Shown: positions 50,728 to 61,138 of the stretch, piece after piece
Layout: each line of letters begins with the position of its first letter
How positions within the stretch are numbered: position 1 is the first letter of the stretch
Origin: Rhinopomastus cyanomelas
Taxonomy: Eukaryota; Chordata; Aves; Bucerotiformes; Rhinopomastidae
DNA: 64,000 nucleotides
NCBI GenBank assembly: GCA_013400115.1
Contig: VXBP01000281.1
Coordinates: 89,459 to 153,458, forward strand
Reading direction: 5' to 3'
Position numbers and translations under genes: made by a program
Notes under the pieces: generated by a model
What the model was told of the DNA's origin: nothing
Seen by the model: only the letters and a program-made list of their open reading frames with translations
Databases searched by the model: none

Positions 50728-52636
50728 CTCTTCTTGCAGGCAAGAAGAGAGTGATGATGGACAGTGTAAGGGAGCAGCACCACTTCAGCCACCAGAACTG
50801 AGTGAGCCTCCATCAGGCTGGAGAGAACTAGCCCCTCAGAGCAGATGAGCTCCCTCACTAGGACAAAATATGCCTATTTGCTTTGACTACGTTCTTTTGG
50901 ACATCTCTCCACTGAGCTGACTGTCATTAAGTTATCCAGTGATCCCTCAGGATCTGACTTCATAGTATTATTAGTCTAGGCTGAGACTCCAGTTTTGATT
51001 CACAGGTCATAACCACATCTGCACAAAAGTCACCAGCTCAGAGAGCTCTGGCATCACCACTATATGGACCCTACACTGCAAGGGAGAGCGATGTGACATC
51101 CTCAGGCAGCCAGGACAAGTGCATCGTCACCTCAGTCAGGACAATAGAGCAGCAGCTGCATCTCTTGCACTGTAGCTCACTGCCAGCCCAGAGGTTAACA
51201 GAGCTCAGCTGCCAACCTCCAGTCTCCCAGACGCAGCCCCAAACCTTTACAATTGCTGAAAGTTGTATTTAAAAAAAAAAATTCCAAGAACTTATTTTTC
51301 ATAAAAGCTGATTACAGCCCATTTGCTGCAGACACTAACCTGCTATTTGAAAAAAAAATTATGCCATTGGCAGACAACCAATATCCAAGAACATCTACAA
51401 AGAAGCTGCTACAGTTTATCATGCAGTAATCCATGGATTAAGGTCATTAATAGCACTTGAAGACACACTGCCGTGACTCCACGGGTGCTGTTCTGGCTCG
51501 GAGGACACAGAGAATGCAAACCCCTCACAAACATTTCCCCCGAGCTGCTTTCTTTAAATCTTCAGAAGAAGAAATAGGAAAACCCAGACTAAAGATGCCT
51601 AGCACAATACCTTGCACTGCATGCAAAGTTACAATGAAAATAAATTAACATTTTAAAATAGCACTGAATTTTCTTTTTATTTACACCAATGTTTTCACAG
51701 TATATTCATGGGGGATAATCAGAATTTTCAACTACAGAGCTAAATTTAAAACACAAGCCAAGCCATTCCTACATGCCAGGAACAAGGCTACAACTAACAC
51801 TTTCAAAGTAAAACCTGAAATGCTCGACTTTGCCCTTTTAATTATTTACATTAAATAAGCTTTTTCATCCTGTTGATATGGGAACAGAAATCTATCTTCA
51901 CAGAAAACACTCCATACTCCCTAAATTCCACGAGGCAATTCATCTTATTTTTATGCAGTACACAAAGCACTTCCACAGAAATGTTATAAGAGCTTTCTGA
52001 AGTGAGCCTGATGTCATCAGGAAGTCAGAAGTTTGTGGCCCAACAACATAAGTTCTAAACATCCTCCAAAGGAGAGAATCTCTTCATGTGTTACAAACAC
52101 AACCTGCTATCTCCGTAATGCATATGTGCAATTATCAATGCTGTTAATTTATCCAGCAGTCCCCAACACCAAGGGTAAACCACCCACTGTGCCAAAACTG
52201 AAGTAATGGATTAACTTATGGTGATTTACATGAAAGAATCTGCACTCTTTCCATATGATTTGTTTCATTAGGACTTGGGCAATTGCCTAGTACTGTGCCA
52301 CCATGAACTTTCATTTGCCGTGAAACAACGATAATTCACAAACTGTCCTTGGGAGAATACACCTGTCTCACCAGCTGTAAGCAATCCTGTGCCACACAGT
52401 CACATGTCATTTGTGTAAACAACATATTGACACTGGAAAAGAAAATCCATACAAAGAAATCTTTCTAAAGCTTCACTAAATGAACATTAGGACAAACAAC
52501 ACACATAGTAAAACACACCAAGAACAAATCACTTTCTGGTTAAACTTTCTGGTATAGCTGCAGCTCTGCTTCAATTTCACTTTCAGTACAATGTGGAAGC
52601 ACTTCTACCACACATGCAATGGGTTTTTTTTCTTAC

Positions 52637-52810
52637 CTTTAAGGAATCAAAGCAGGCAATAACTCTTCCGTTTTCAACCTGGCAACTTTTAGGGGGGTGT
52701 GCAAATTTGCATTCTTCATCAGAGCGCGAACAAGTTCCCCTCTGAAATTGTCTGCACACTTCTAATGTTAGCCATTTTGTATCTCTCACAGGAGCAACAT
52801 TCAAAGCCAT
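52637..52810 (-). CDS. MBNL2: MBNL2 first coding exon: start codon, zinc finger 1, first half of zinc finger 2
   Basis: Encodes residues 1-58 (174 nt, phase 0). Zinc finger 1 is C19-X7-C27-X6-C34-X3-H38. C53, the first ligand of finger 2, lies near the end, so the intron splits finger 2. The ATG at 52810 has a strong context (A at -3, G at +4) and the protein starts exactly as MBNL2 does, which settles the start. The donor reads AAAG|GTAAGA. The open frame runs 54 nt past the donor, but that part is intron. The exon carries a 5'UTR upstream, listed separately. Fingers 1 and 2 form the tandem pair that contacts GC steps in YGCY RNA. Nothing in the exon is damaged. Confidence 0.98.
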
Positions 52811-53118
52811 GATGAAAAGCTGTTTTCAGTTTGTCAAGTGAGATATGTTGAAGAAATTCCCAAAACTAAGGATGAAGAGAAAGGAAAGAAAGAAACCCAA
52901 ACAACAAAAAGCAGGAAAAATAATCTGAATTCTGATTTAAAAGAAAAAAGTGAGGGATGTTTAAGGACGTCCAACACAAATGGAGCAGAATAAACAAAGA
53001 AAGTTTATCAGCAAGCAGTCACTCATCAATCATTAAGTCCTGCTTGTAGACTTTTGGCTGGAAAAACACATACTCAGTAGCATCTCTGTCTGTAGAACAC
53101 GTCGGCTGGTTGATTGTA

Positions 53119-53169
53119 TCACAGATGCACCAGGTTTAAGCCAAAGTTCTTCAATGCAGTGGCACTCAT
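53119..53169 (-). CDS. Short upstream ORF, 16 codons, in the MBNL2 leader
   Basis: A second upstream frame starts at ATG 53169 and stops at TGA 53119-53121 (MSATALKNFGLNLVHL). It lies downstream of the 59-codon uORF and upstream of the main ATG. No function can be read from it. It matters only as one more start that scanning ribosomes would meet in the long leader. Confidence 0.25.
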   Translation of the reverse strand: MSATALKNFGLNLVHL

Positions 53170-53233
53170 TGATAGAATAGTAGCTCTCTGACGGCTGCTT
53201 GCTGGTATTGGTTACACCACAAAAACAACAGAG

Positions 53234-53413
53234 TCATTTGTTCATGTTCCAGGAGTAATAATAGTTCTTCTTTTTTTCTGCTTTTAGTTTGCCATCAACT
53301 AATTGGCAAATGGAGAGACGTCTGAGGTATCTTCCGCCAGGTGTAAGATGAAGGCAGTATCTGGCTGGCAAAGATGGGGTTTTGAGAACACGAGCGCAGC
53401 AGTCCTCACTCAT
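53234..53413 (-). CDS. Candidate upstream ORF, 59 codons, in the MBNL2 leader
   Basis: An ATG at 53413 opens a 59-codon frame that stops at TGA (53234-53236), about 420 nt before the MBNL2 start. The peptide begins MSEDCCARVLKTPSLPAR and ends with a lysine- and tyrosine-rich stretch (AEKKKNYYYSW). It has no signal peptide or domain I recognise. The ATG context is weak (T at -3, A at +4), which would allow leaky scanning to the strong MBNL2 start. It is real only if the long 5'UTR exon is transcribed. It may be a translated regulatory uORF, or simply a chance frame inside conserved leader sequence. Confidence 0.4.
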   Translation of the reverse strand: MSEDCCARVLKTPSLPARYCLHLTPGGRYLRRLSICQLVDGKLKAEKKKNYYYSWNMNK

Positions 53414-53451
53414 AAAAGTGACTTGACAAAGGCACTTTTTAAGTCACTGAC

Positions 53452-55079
53452 CTGACAAAACAAATACAGTATCAGTTCCCATGCAACTCATTCAATCAAC
53501 ATTATTACAAAACTTACCATCCCATTTTATCAGCTATTATTGCAAACACACTGCCAATGCTTCCTTCTATTTCTTATCCCCAAACAAAATCAGCCTTCTT
53601 CATGAAGTTACGTGTGACGAGGGAACAACCAGCTGAAACACGTACTGCAGTAATATTCTAGGCAGCAATCCAAAAGTTGGGAATAATTTAAATAGATGAA
53701 TGTGGCAGACACAATAATTAGGCATGCTAGTTGTGAAACAATTCAATGTGCTTAGTTTCCAAAAACAATATACGAGAACTCGCTTCCATTAATTTATTAT
53801 TTGGCCCTCTAGATTGTGCTACTACATCATAAGCTGTTACTTGTTGATTTGTTCTTCTTTGGAAACGAGGATGGCAGTATTCTGTTCAGACAATCCTCTG
53901 TCTCTCAAGGGGAAAAAACAAAGCAAAAAAAAAAAGTTCATTCTAAAATTACAGGGAAAGAAAACAAAAGCTTCTGCATCCAGAAGATAGAGTTCCTTTC
54001 CCTGTTAAACTGCAGACTGCTTCATAAAAGCTTCATTAAAGAGCTCACTGCTAAGTCATCTTGCTCTAATAAGTTCTAATATAAAACAGAGTCTTTATCT
54101 AATTTTTCCTTTCATTAAATTAGCTTTCATGTACCTTTCCAAATACACAGCTCAGCACCAAAATGCAAGATCTAAATATGGAACTTAAGTTATTTAGAGA
54201 CTGTAAAATACCCAGGATATTTTGTAGATAAATATCTGAAAATCAAAGGGTTAGATCTTATAAATAGTTTTTAATAAATGACTATTTTATATGCAGACAG
54301 TGAAATCACAGACATATTTTCCTTCTATTCAGCTTCAAAGGAATACAACTTTCACTCTGCGGATACGAGCCAGAAACAGTTGATGGATTATTTTTGCACA
54401 AGAATAAAGAAAGAGAGAAGGACTGGAGTAAGTGAAGTTTTCAAATGCATCAATTAAAATAGCACTAAAAATACTGTCAGTTTTCCCATGCCCAAATAAT
54501 TACCGTTCTGTGCTTGGATTCATATGAAATAATTGAAGTCAGCAGTGTCAGCGATGCGAGTAAGAATTACACACAGCTTGAAGAACAGATCCCAGTTCTG
54601 ACTTCGAAGCCTCCACATCAAACTGCTTTTCTATTACTTAATAATGGCACCAGAAAGCTTTTCCACATGACTGATACCTACACAAAAATTTGCTACTGCT
54701 AACATGAGTAAAGGTCACGCCATGCAAATTACCAAAACATTAAGTTTCAAGGCAAATATGACGTAGGAGGGGTCTGCTTAGCTAGCTTTACCTGATCATC
54801 AAGAACAACAAGTTGTGACACCATCAATGTATTTTTAAGTATTCTACACAACTGTAGTGTGGTACATCACATGAATTAAATATTCCATCAATGTTGCCCC
54901 ACAGCATCAATGAAGAATCAGGCTAAACTGAAAACACACAAAGAGGTAAGAGAATACTCATAACTGATGAACAGGAAAAAGAGACACAAGGAAAGGAAGA
55001 GCCTTTCTAGGAGAGCTTGTTGGAATGGCATCCTGTTGGGCTGATGATCAATGTGATAGAGGCAATGCTGACTGTAGAG
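53452..55079 (-). other. Upstream MBNL2 intron, segment without recognised features
   Basis: Intronic if the long 5'UTR exon is used. AT-rich, with no repeat I recognise. Confidence 0.65.
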
Positions 55080-55590
55080 CCACCCATTCCATCTGAGAGA
55101 TGCAGGATACTTGGGCTCCTTGTTCCTGGCTCTTATTTGGCTGCTGTCCAGACTGGCTCCACCAGTCTACTTCTGTTGTAGCCTCTTCAGTTCTCCTGAG
55201 CCTTCTACTTCCACTTGTAGCTTTTCAACCTGATCTTGCAGATATGCTGCGCTGTTAAGCAGATAATCTACCTGCTTGCACCGTACACAGCCAGGAAAAC
55301 AAGAGAGAGTGTTACAATCCTGGCAGCCTGTCACCTGCACTGCCTCATCTTCTTCGGGGACCTCAGTTTGAGTTTCCACGTCCATATGCAGCGTTGACTA
55401 GCGCTCTTGTGGCTGCATGCAGTCTGAGTTCTGGTTTTGCCTCTAAAGAGGTCCAGCTCCACACCCCCCCCGCAGTGTTCGCCCAGCAATGCCACAAGAG
55501 TTCCCGACCCTCAGCGGCTGCCTCCCGGCTCCCCTGAGCTTTCCCATTCAGGGAACCCCCAGATCACCCAGAAACCTCGATAAGATAGTG
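55080..55590 (-). mobile_element. CR1 LINE 5' fragment: ORF1 start and likely 5'UTR
   Basis: The minus strand has a 72-codon frame (55385-55167) starting MDVETQTEVPEEDEAVQV, with a Cys-rich stretch (CQDCNTLSCFPGCVRCKQVD) and then a coiled-coil-like segment (YLQDQVEKLQVEVEGSGEL). This is the N-terminal layout of avian CR1 ORF1. The GC-rich sequence just upstream (55390-55590) is probably CR1 5'UTR. CR1 copies usually lose this end, so a surviving 5' portion is notable. It stops before the rest of ORF1. Confidence 0.7.
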
Positions 55591-55599
55591 TTCAGGGAC

Positions 55600-55920
55600 C
55601 AGCATTCTCACTGCTGCGTGTCCTCTGACTAGAACCTTATAATCATCCCAAGGAGGCCATCTCCTCCTTCCATGACTTATAGATTTTATTCTTCCTCTGG
55701 AGTTTGCCTAGCATCTCCCTGTTTAACCACACAGATCTTCTGGCTCTCTTCTTTAAGACTTCCTACCTGTAGGGCTGCTCTGACCTTGGGCTTGAAAGAA
55801 GCTGTCTTTGAACGTTAACCAGCTGTCTTGGGTGTCTTCATCCGCCAGTACTCTGTGCCATGGGACTTCCTATGGTGGATAGGCTTTTCTCACTCCAGTT
55901 GACCACCAGATCAGGAAACA
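55600..55920 (-). mobile_element. CR1 LINE internal fragment: ORF2 linker between endonuclease and RT
   Basis: The minus strand reads SPMAQSTGG, then ARRSVWLNREMLGKLQRKNK and IYKSWKEEMASLG with interspersed stops, the segment between endonuclease and RT. It lies upstream of the ORF1 fragment on the same strand, which is the wrong order for one element. Confidence 0.75.
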
Positions 55921-58900
55921 GGAACACAAAGTGATGCCAACAGCACAGAGCTGTCATTCAGCAGCAACTAACATGGCAGCTTTGCATTATCTTCCTGAAC
56001 CAACTACCAGCATTCACCTTTTTGTCATGTAACTCAATACTAGGTATCTACTACAACTTGACAATGTACAGTAGAGCTTTGTAATGTCTTTGCACAGTTC
56101 AGTAAAATTATAGCATTAAAACCAGAATCCAGCTTCTAGCTCTTTTCTGAACTGTGGTGAGGCCCACAAAAATTACTACTCCCTATATTCAAGAAACAAG
56201 AGAAAACAAGACAGACCTTCCATGAAATAGTCTCCATTCTTTGATGGCAAATACAAAAGAAAAACCTTTCTGCCACCGTAACATTTTTAAGAAAATACAT
56301 TCAATAATAGTTGAACACAATGAATGCATTTTCTTCTACACTTTTCAAATGAAGCTTATGAACTTTTAAAAAATATTTTTAAGGATTTTTTTCCACTTTA
56401 AGCTGTTAAGCAGCTTCTATTTGGCATTGAGTAAATCAGTATTGTTCAAATGAAGAACTCAGAACTGCCCTATCAGAGAAGTGAGCCACTAGTTTGACCC
56501 GGTGGCTGGGAGCCAAAAATACTAAAATCTAACCCTGGTTACACTATTAATTTGACCTGAACTCAGCTGAAGTTACAAGTGTTCCAACTTACGAAAGAAT
56601 CATTATGTTTTTTTATTTGCTGGACTTGGAGATAACTCTTGCAACATATCTCTTTGCCTGGTTATACAATCAGAGACGGGCGCTTGTCAACTGTAACTCA
56701 CATGTAGACTGCATCAAGAGCCGATCCTGTTTCTGTTAAGCTGAAGAAGTCCAAGGACAGGTTGGAAAATACTGGTCTGTTTTCTTTAAACCGAGCATGA
56801 CCTTCAAACACCAGTTCTGCTAAATAAGCCATATTAGCCTTGTCAAGATCACCAATGTGCCAAATTCAGGCTTTTTAGTATGTCCCACGCTATTTACAAC
56901 ATAGCAACAAGCTTCTTATTAAAACCTACCAGTTCACTCTGAAACTGGCTTCATAACATAACAACATTAATGTCTTTTGTCCTCAGGGAAGAGGGTGAGG
57001 AGGAAGGTGTACCACTGACTGTGAAACAACAGATACAGCCTGGGACCTTTTCAACTATTCCCTGTTCTACTTTGCCAATGGACCATGAAATATTTCTGCT
57101 GAACTTTAAGTCTGTAGATGACTGAAGCCCACAAGTGTATTTTCTAACATCAAAGTACTTTGAAGTCATCCTGATAGAACTAATGATCACTATGCTTCAG
57201 TTAAAATGCAGTTGCAGAAAACAGGTATTCTTCCAGCAAACCTTCCCTGTCTTCTCTTGGATTTATTCCTCTAGATGTACGAATTTCACACACAAAACTC
57301 CTTTCCCACGTTGATGGGAGGGCAAAAGCAATTTCTGTTTCTGTGCCTCTCTGAGCAGTCAGTCATCCCCAGAAGCAACGACGTTATCACCTGGCCTCTT
57401 GTGAACACACATTTTGCTTCTGGCAGAGTGCTATTAGTCAAACACAACTCTTCAGGGAAGGGCACCCCAATGCATGAGCTTCCCCTCATCCACAGCCATG
57501 GACATGCATTTGTATTTTGTCAGGGATTTCTTTAGGAGTAGACTAATAGCTCTATAACAGCATGCTTATGTGCCATGAAACTTTTATGGACTGGCATGGA
57601 GAGAAAACATGATCAAAGGGCTGTTCTCACCTGCCAAAGGACCAATAACTTGTTACTAACAGGAGCACAACTTAGAAGAGCTCAGGCTGCTATCAATATT
57701 CTCTACTCTGCACTAACCAGAGAAGGCAGAATTGTTACTGTGGTATCTGTTCATGTGACAAACAGCATCCTTTTGCACTGCAAGACATCAACACATCTGA
57801 AATAGGAAATAGCATGGTACATCCAGACAAAGCTCCCTAGGGAAGGGCAAGCAAGAGCACCACCTAATACCATTAACTCTGTCTGCCTCTTAAGGACTAA
57901 ACCCATTTTGTCTAACAGATTCCTGGTCCCAAATCCAACGTCAGTATTCTGAGATAAAATTGCTGCATTTCTGTGCTGCTTTCTCCGTTTCATTTTACCT
58001 GACAAGACAATGAAGGAAAGATGACTTTTAGCAGGGCAGACAAAAAGTCCCTTTCACCTGATATCCAGTCTCCAACCACAGTCAATACCAGTTGTCTACT
58101 AAGAGTGCAAAAGCGAGGCAGGCAGAGCATGATGATTTCCGTGAATCTTTTCCTAGCAATAGGCAACTGATGTCTTTGCATTTAAGAGGGCTCAGTAGAT
58201 TTTTCTTCAATGGATTTGCCCACTCCCTTTTGGAGCACTGCTCTGTCGTAAGTGTCTTTCATCATGTGTGTGAAAATTACAATAACCAAGAGGGAGCTTG
58301 ACTGATTTTCACAACTGTTGACTAAAGCCCAGACTCTCAGGAGAGGAGGAGGGAAATGGAAGGAAACACTTCAAGACTTCAGAGATTTACAAAAATGTGA
58401 AAACTGCAAATGGAGCTGGAGAGCAAGATTACTGATCACAAAACCCCTTTACCACATCTATGTGGTTCCTGGCTTTTTATTACCCCTGAATGGGTTTAAC
58501 TAGAAAAGAGAACATGATTTTCCTTCCAGCAAAGTGGAGCTTGACAAAAAGCACTTTTAAAACCTACCAGAAGAGGAAGAAACACCAGGACCCCTTTTTC
58601 TGCCCCCTAACTTGCATCACCTAGGAGCGCTCCCAGAAGTAGCGCTGCCTTAGCAACCCAGCAGAGGAGAAAAATCCGAGAGCACGTCTAGTGGAGCCCA
58701 GGCAAGGCAGTCTGTTCATGTTCTGCCTGACCTGGAGCACTTCACAACCATCTTAAACAAGTTTTGGAAGCAGCAGCTCATCACAATGAGAAAGTGTTTC
58801 CAACAGATAAAAGGAAAAAATCTCAGTGATGTCTTTACTTCTCAGAGTTGCCCAAGCAAGCCCTTGTCAGCATCCATTTCATCTCAAGTATGTAATTCCC

Positions 58901-59351
58901 CTTTCTCTCTCCATTAGTAGTGTGCACATAACACACAGCAGTTTTACTTACTTCCAAAACGAAAGGAACCTCTCCTGAAGCAGAACATATGCAAGTGCTT
59001 TACTTCTTACGTATCTCATGGGACATACTGCAAAGCCAGACAAAGCATCTGTGCTGCAATACTTTATATCTCACAGCAGTTAAAAAGACAGAACAGCAAC
59101 CTAAGTTTAAAGCCACCTAAGAAAGGGCACATTGTACCAAGTACTTTTAAAAGCCATTTAGCATTTTTTTAAAAAATGTTTTTATGCTAACTTTGCAGGG
59201 AGATGAAATCTTCCATTAAAACCCATTTTTCAACAATCCTTCTCAGCCAACAAGAAACCAGTAATGTGTTTTTTTCACATGGCCCTGGAGAAAAGGATTC
59301 AACAAGTTACTGATCTCTTCTGAAGTTAATGTTGCTTTTTTGTGTTTTGAA
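55921..59351 (-). other. Upstream MBNL2 intron, segment without recognised features
   Basis: About 3.4 kb of intronic sequence. No repeat, RNA gene or credible coding frame recognised. Confidence 0.65.
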
Positions 59352-59850
59352 AAGAGAGACTGATGTGGTCTGTCTTGACTTCAGTAAAGCATCTGACACA
59401 GTCTCTCACAGCATCCTCACAGCCAAACTGAGGCAGTGTGGCCTGGACAGTAACAGTAGTGAGGTGGATCGTGAACTGGCTGCAGGATAGAAGCCACACA
59501 GGAGCAATCAATGGGACAGAGTCTAGTTGAAGGCCTGTATCTTGTGGAGTCCCCCAAGGAGGGTCAGTATTGGGACCAGTCCTATTCCATCTATTCATTA
59601 ATGACTTGGATGAGGGATCAGAGTGCACTGTCAGCAAGTTTGCTGATGACACAAAGCTGGGAGAAGTGGCAGATAACCCTGCAGGCTGCGCTGCCATTCA
59701 GCAAGACCTGGACAGGCTGGAGGGCTGGGCGGGGAGAAATGTAATGAACTCTAACAAGGGTAAGTGTAGACTCTGGCATCTGGGCAAGAACAACCCCAGG
59801 TACCAGTATAAGCTGGGGACAGACCTGTTGGAAAGCAGTGTAGGAGAGTG
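59352..59850 (+). mobile_element. CR1 LINE internal fragment: reverse transcriptase core
   Basis: The plus strand reads DVVCLDFSKASDTVSHSILT, LFINDLDEGSECTVSKF and the RT catalytic box FADD (in SKFADDTKLGEV, near 59640), then HLGKNNPRYQYKLGTDLLES and SVGE, where it stops abruptly. Frames are broken between segments. It ends inside ORF2 with no 3' tail. Confidence 0.9.
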
Positions 59851-60167
59851 ACTTTTTAACCTTGTTTCATTTCAGAAAATAAAACCTTTTAAAAAATAGT
59901 AAGCAGAATGGCAAAGTACTTAAAACAATGCACAAAGATGATACACGAGAACAAACTTTGAAAGTTTAGTGGCCTAGAGTATGGACATTGGATGATTCCA
60001 TACTCATTTTTTCTGCCATGTGCATATTTCAGCTGTCTGCAACAGTAAAATGGGACACAAATGTTCGGATTTCTGGAAGGAAAAAAAAACCCCAAGTCTG
60101 CATCTTGCAAAAGCAACTTTAATATTGCAGAGCCTTCCTTTTTAATGTCTCTTGGTTTAAATGCTGA

Positions 60168-60290
60168 ACCACAGAATTGCTTAGGTTCATAGGGATCTCA
60201 GAGACCATCTAGATCCACACCCCCTGCCATGGGCAGAGACACCTCTCACTGGGTAAGGTTGTTCAGAGCCCCATGCAACCTGGTCTAGAA
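60168..60290 (-). mobile_element. CR1 LINE 3' end, old
   Basis: Plus-strand CCACAGAATTGCTTAGGTTC, AGGGATCTCAGAGACCATCT and CACCCCCTGCCATGGGCAGA are an inverted, decayed CR1 3' end. Confidence 0.8.
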
Positions 60291-60424
60291 CACTTAGTGA
60301 AACTGGCCAACTTAATGAAAATGAGCTTTAAACTGAAGGCGCTCTGGAGTGAGGTCCAAAATGGAACTTATCAAACCAACACGCCCACCTGGGGAATACA
60401 CCTACAAAAAAAGGCAGCAAACCA

Positions 60425-61138
60425 CTCTGGGGTTGCATACAGCCATTGTACATCCTCCCACTCCCCTTGCATGCTTGATGAACTATTTGAAATGCCTATA
60501 CACTAACACACACAGCACGAGGAACAAACAGGAGGGAGCAGACATCTGCATGCAGTTGCAGGACCATAATCTGATTGCAATTACTGACATATGGTGGGAC
60601 AGCTCTGACTACTAGAATGCTGTCACGGATGGCCATGTACTATTTAAGAAAGACAGGACAACAAGATAGGGTGGTGGAATGGCTCTGTATGAGAAAGAAC
60701 ACCTGGAATGTATCAGGCTTTGCCTAGGAGACCATAAAGAACCAGTTGAGAGCTTATGGGTGAGAATCAACGGGCAGGCTAACATAGGTGACACTGCTGT
60801 GGGTGTTTACTACAGACCACCTGACCAGGATGAGAAGGATGATGAGGCCTTTGACAGACAGCCTGAATGCAAACTCATGGTCACAGGCCCTGATCCTCAT
60901 GAGAGACTTTAACTACCATGATATTTGCTGGAAATGTAACACAGCAAGGCGCACACACAGCCCCGGAGGTTCCTACAGTGCGTTCAGGATAACTTCCTAA
61001 TATAAGTGGTGGAGGAACCCACAAGGAGAGATGTACTGCTGGACCTGTACTATTAAATAAAGAAGGACCTGTGGGACAACCCTGGCTGCAATGACCATTT
61101 AACAATCCTCATAGTGAGGAATTTCTTCCTAAGAACTA
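60425..61138 (+). mobile_element. CR1 LINE internal fragment: ORF2 endonuclease
   Basis: The plus strand encodes the start of ORF2 endonuclease: MNYLKCLYTNTHSTRNKQEG, HNLIAITDIWWDSSDY, EHLECIRLCLGDHKEPVESL, GVYYRPPDQDE and RDFNYHDICWK-type residues (near 60900-60940). Stops and frameshifts are present. There is no RT and no 3' end. Confidence 0.9.

Larger units (their letters stand above)
15062..52636 (-). other. MBNL2: Large MBNL2 intron (37.6 kb) between first and second coding exons
   Basis: A GT-AG intron that splits zinc finger 2. Its repeats are listed one by one. Stretches with no feature I can support include 15062-16848, 16951-19189, 19481-25820, 25971-26904, 28749-30473, 31369-33000, 33943-34311, 34426-35639, 37977-39469, 41125-46270, 46601-49063, 49531-50475 and 50728-52636. 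No internal exon, tRNA gene with intact structure or hosted gene was found. Confidence 0.9.
901..53451 (-). other. MBNL2: MBNL2 locus, partial (muscleblind-like splicing regulator 2)
   Basis: Six coding exons on the minus strand assemble into residues 1-337 of a muscleblind-like protein. The N-terminus MALNVAPVRDTKWLTLEVCR separates it from MBNL1, which I recall as starting MAVSVTPIRD. The linker (PTFPVGP, ...TATQKLLRTDKLE) and the 18-residue exon (TQSTAKAMKRP...) also fit MBNL2 best. Family knowledge: MBNL proteins bind YGCY motifs in pre-mRNA and steer alternative splicing, polyadenylation and mRNA localisation, and they are sequestered by CUG repeats in myotonic dystrophy. The 3' coding exons and 3'UTR are left of position 1. 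The promoter and first non-coding exon(s) are right of 64000. Confidence 0.96.
52811..53451 (-). other. MBNL2: MBNL2 5'UTR part of the first coding exon (predicted long form)
   Basis: On the minus strand there is a good acceptor at 53452 (pyrimidine-rich TTTGTTTTGTCAG, then GTCAGTG), so the exon can run unbroken from 53451 to the donor at 52637 with 641 nt of leader. A second, even stronger acceptor lies inside it (CTTTCCTTTCTCTTCATCCTTAG, position 52866-52888), which would give a short form beginning at 52865 with only 55 nt of leader. I cannot tell from sequence alone which is used; both may be, as alternative splicing in 5' exons is known for MBNL genes. The long form contains several upstream ATGs, including a 59-codon uORF. 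Transcript data would decide. Confidence 0.6.

Noticed and set aside
52583..52636. Continuation of the MBNL2 start-exon frame past the donor
   Set aside because: A consensus donor (AAAG|GTAAGA) ends the exon, and the next exon completes zinc finger 2. The extra residues are intronic.
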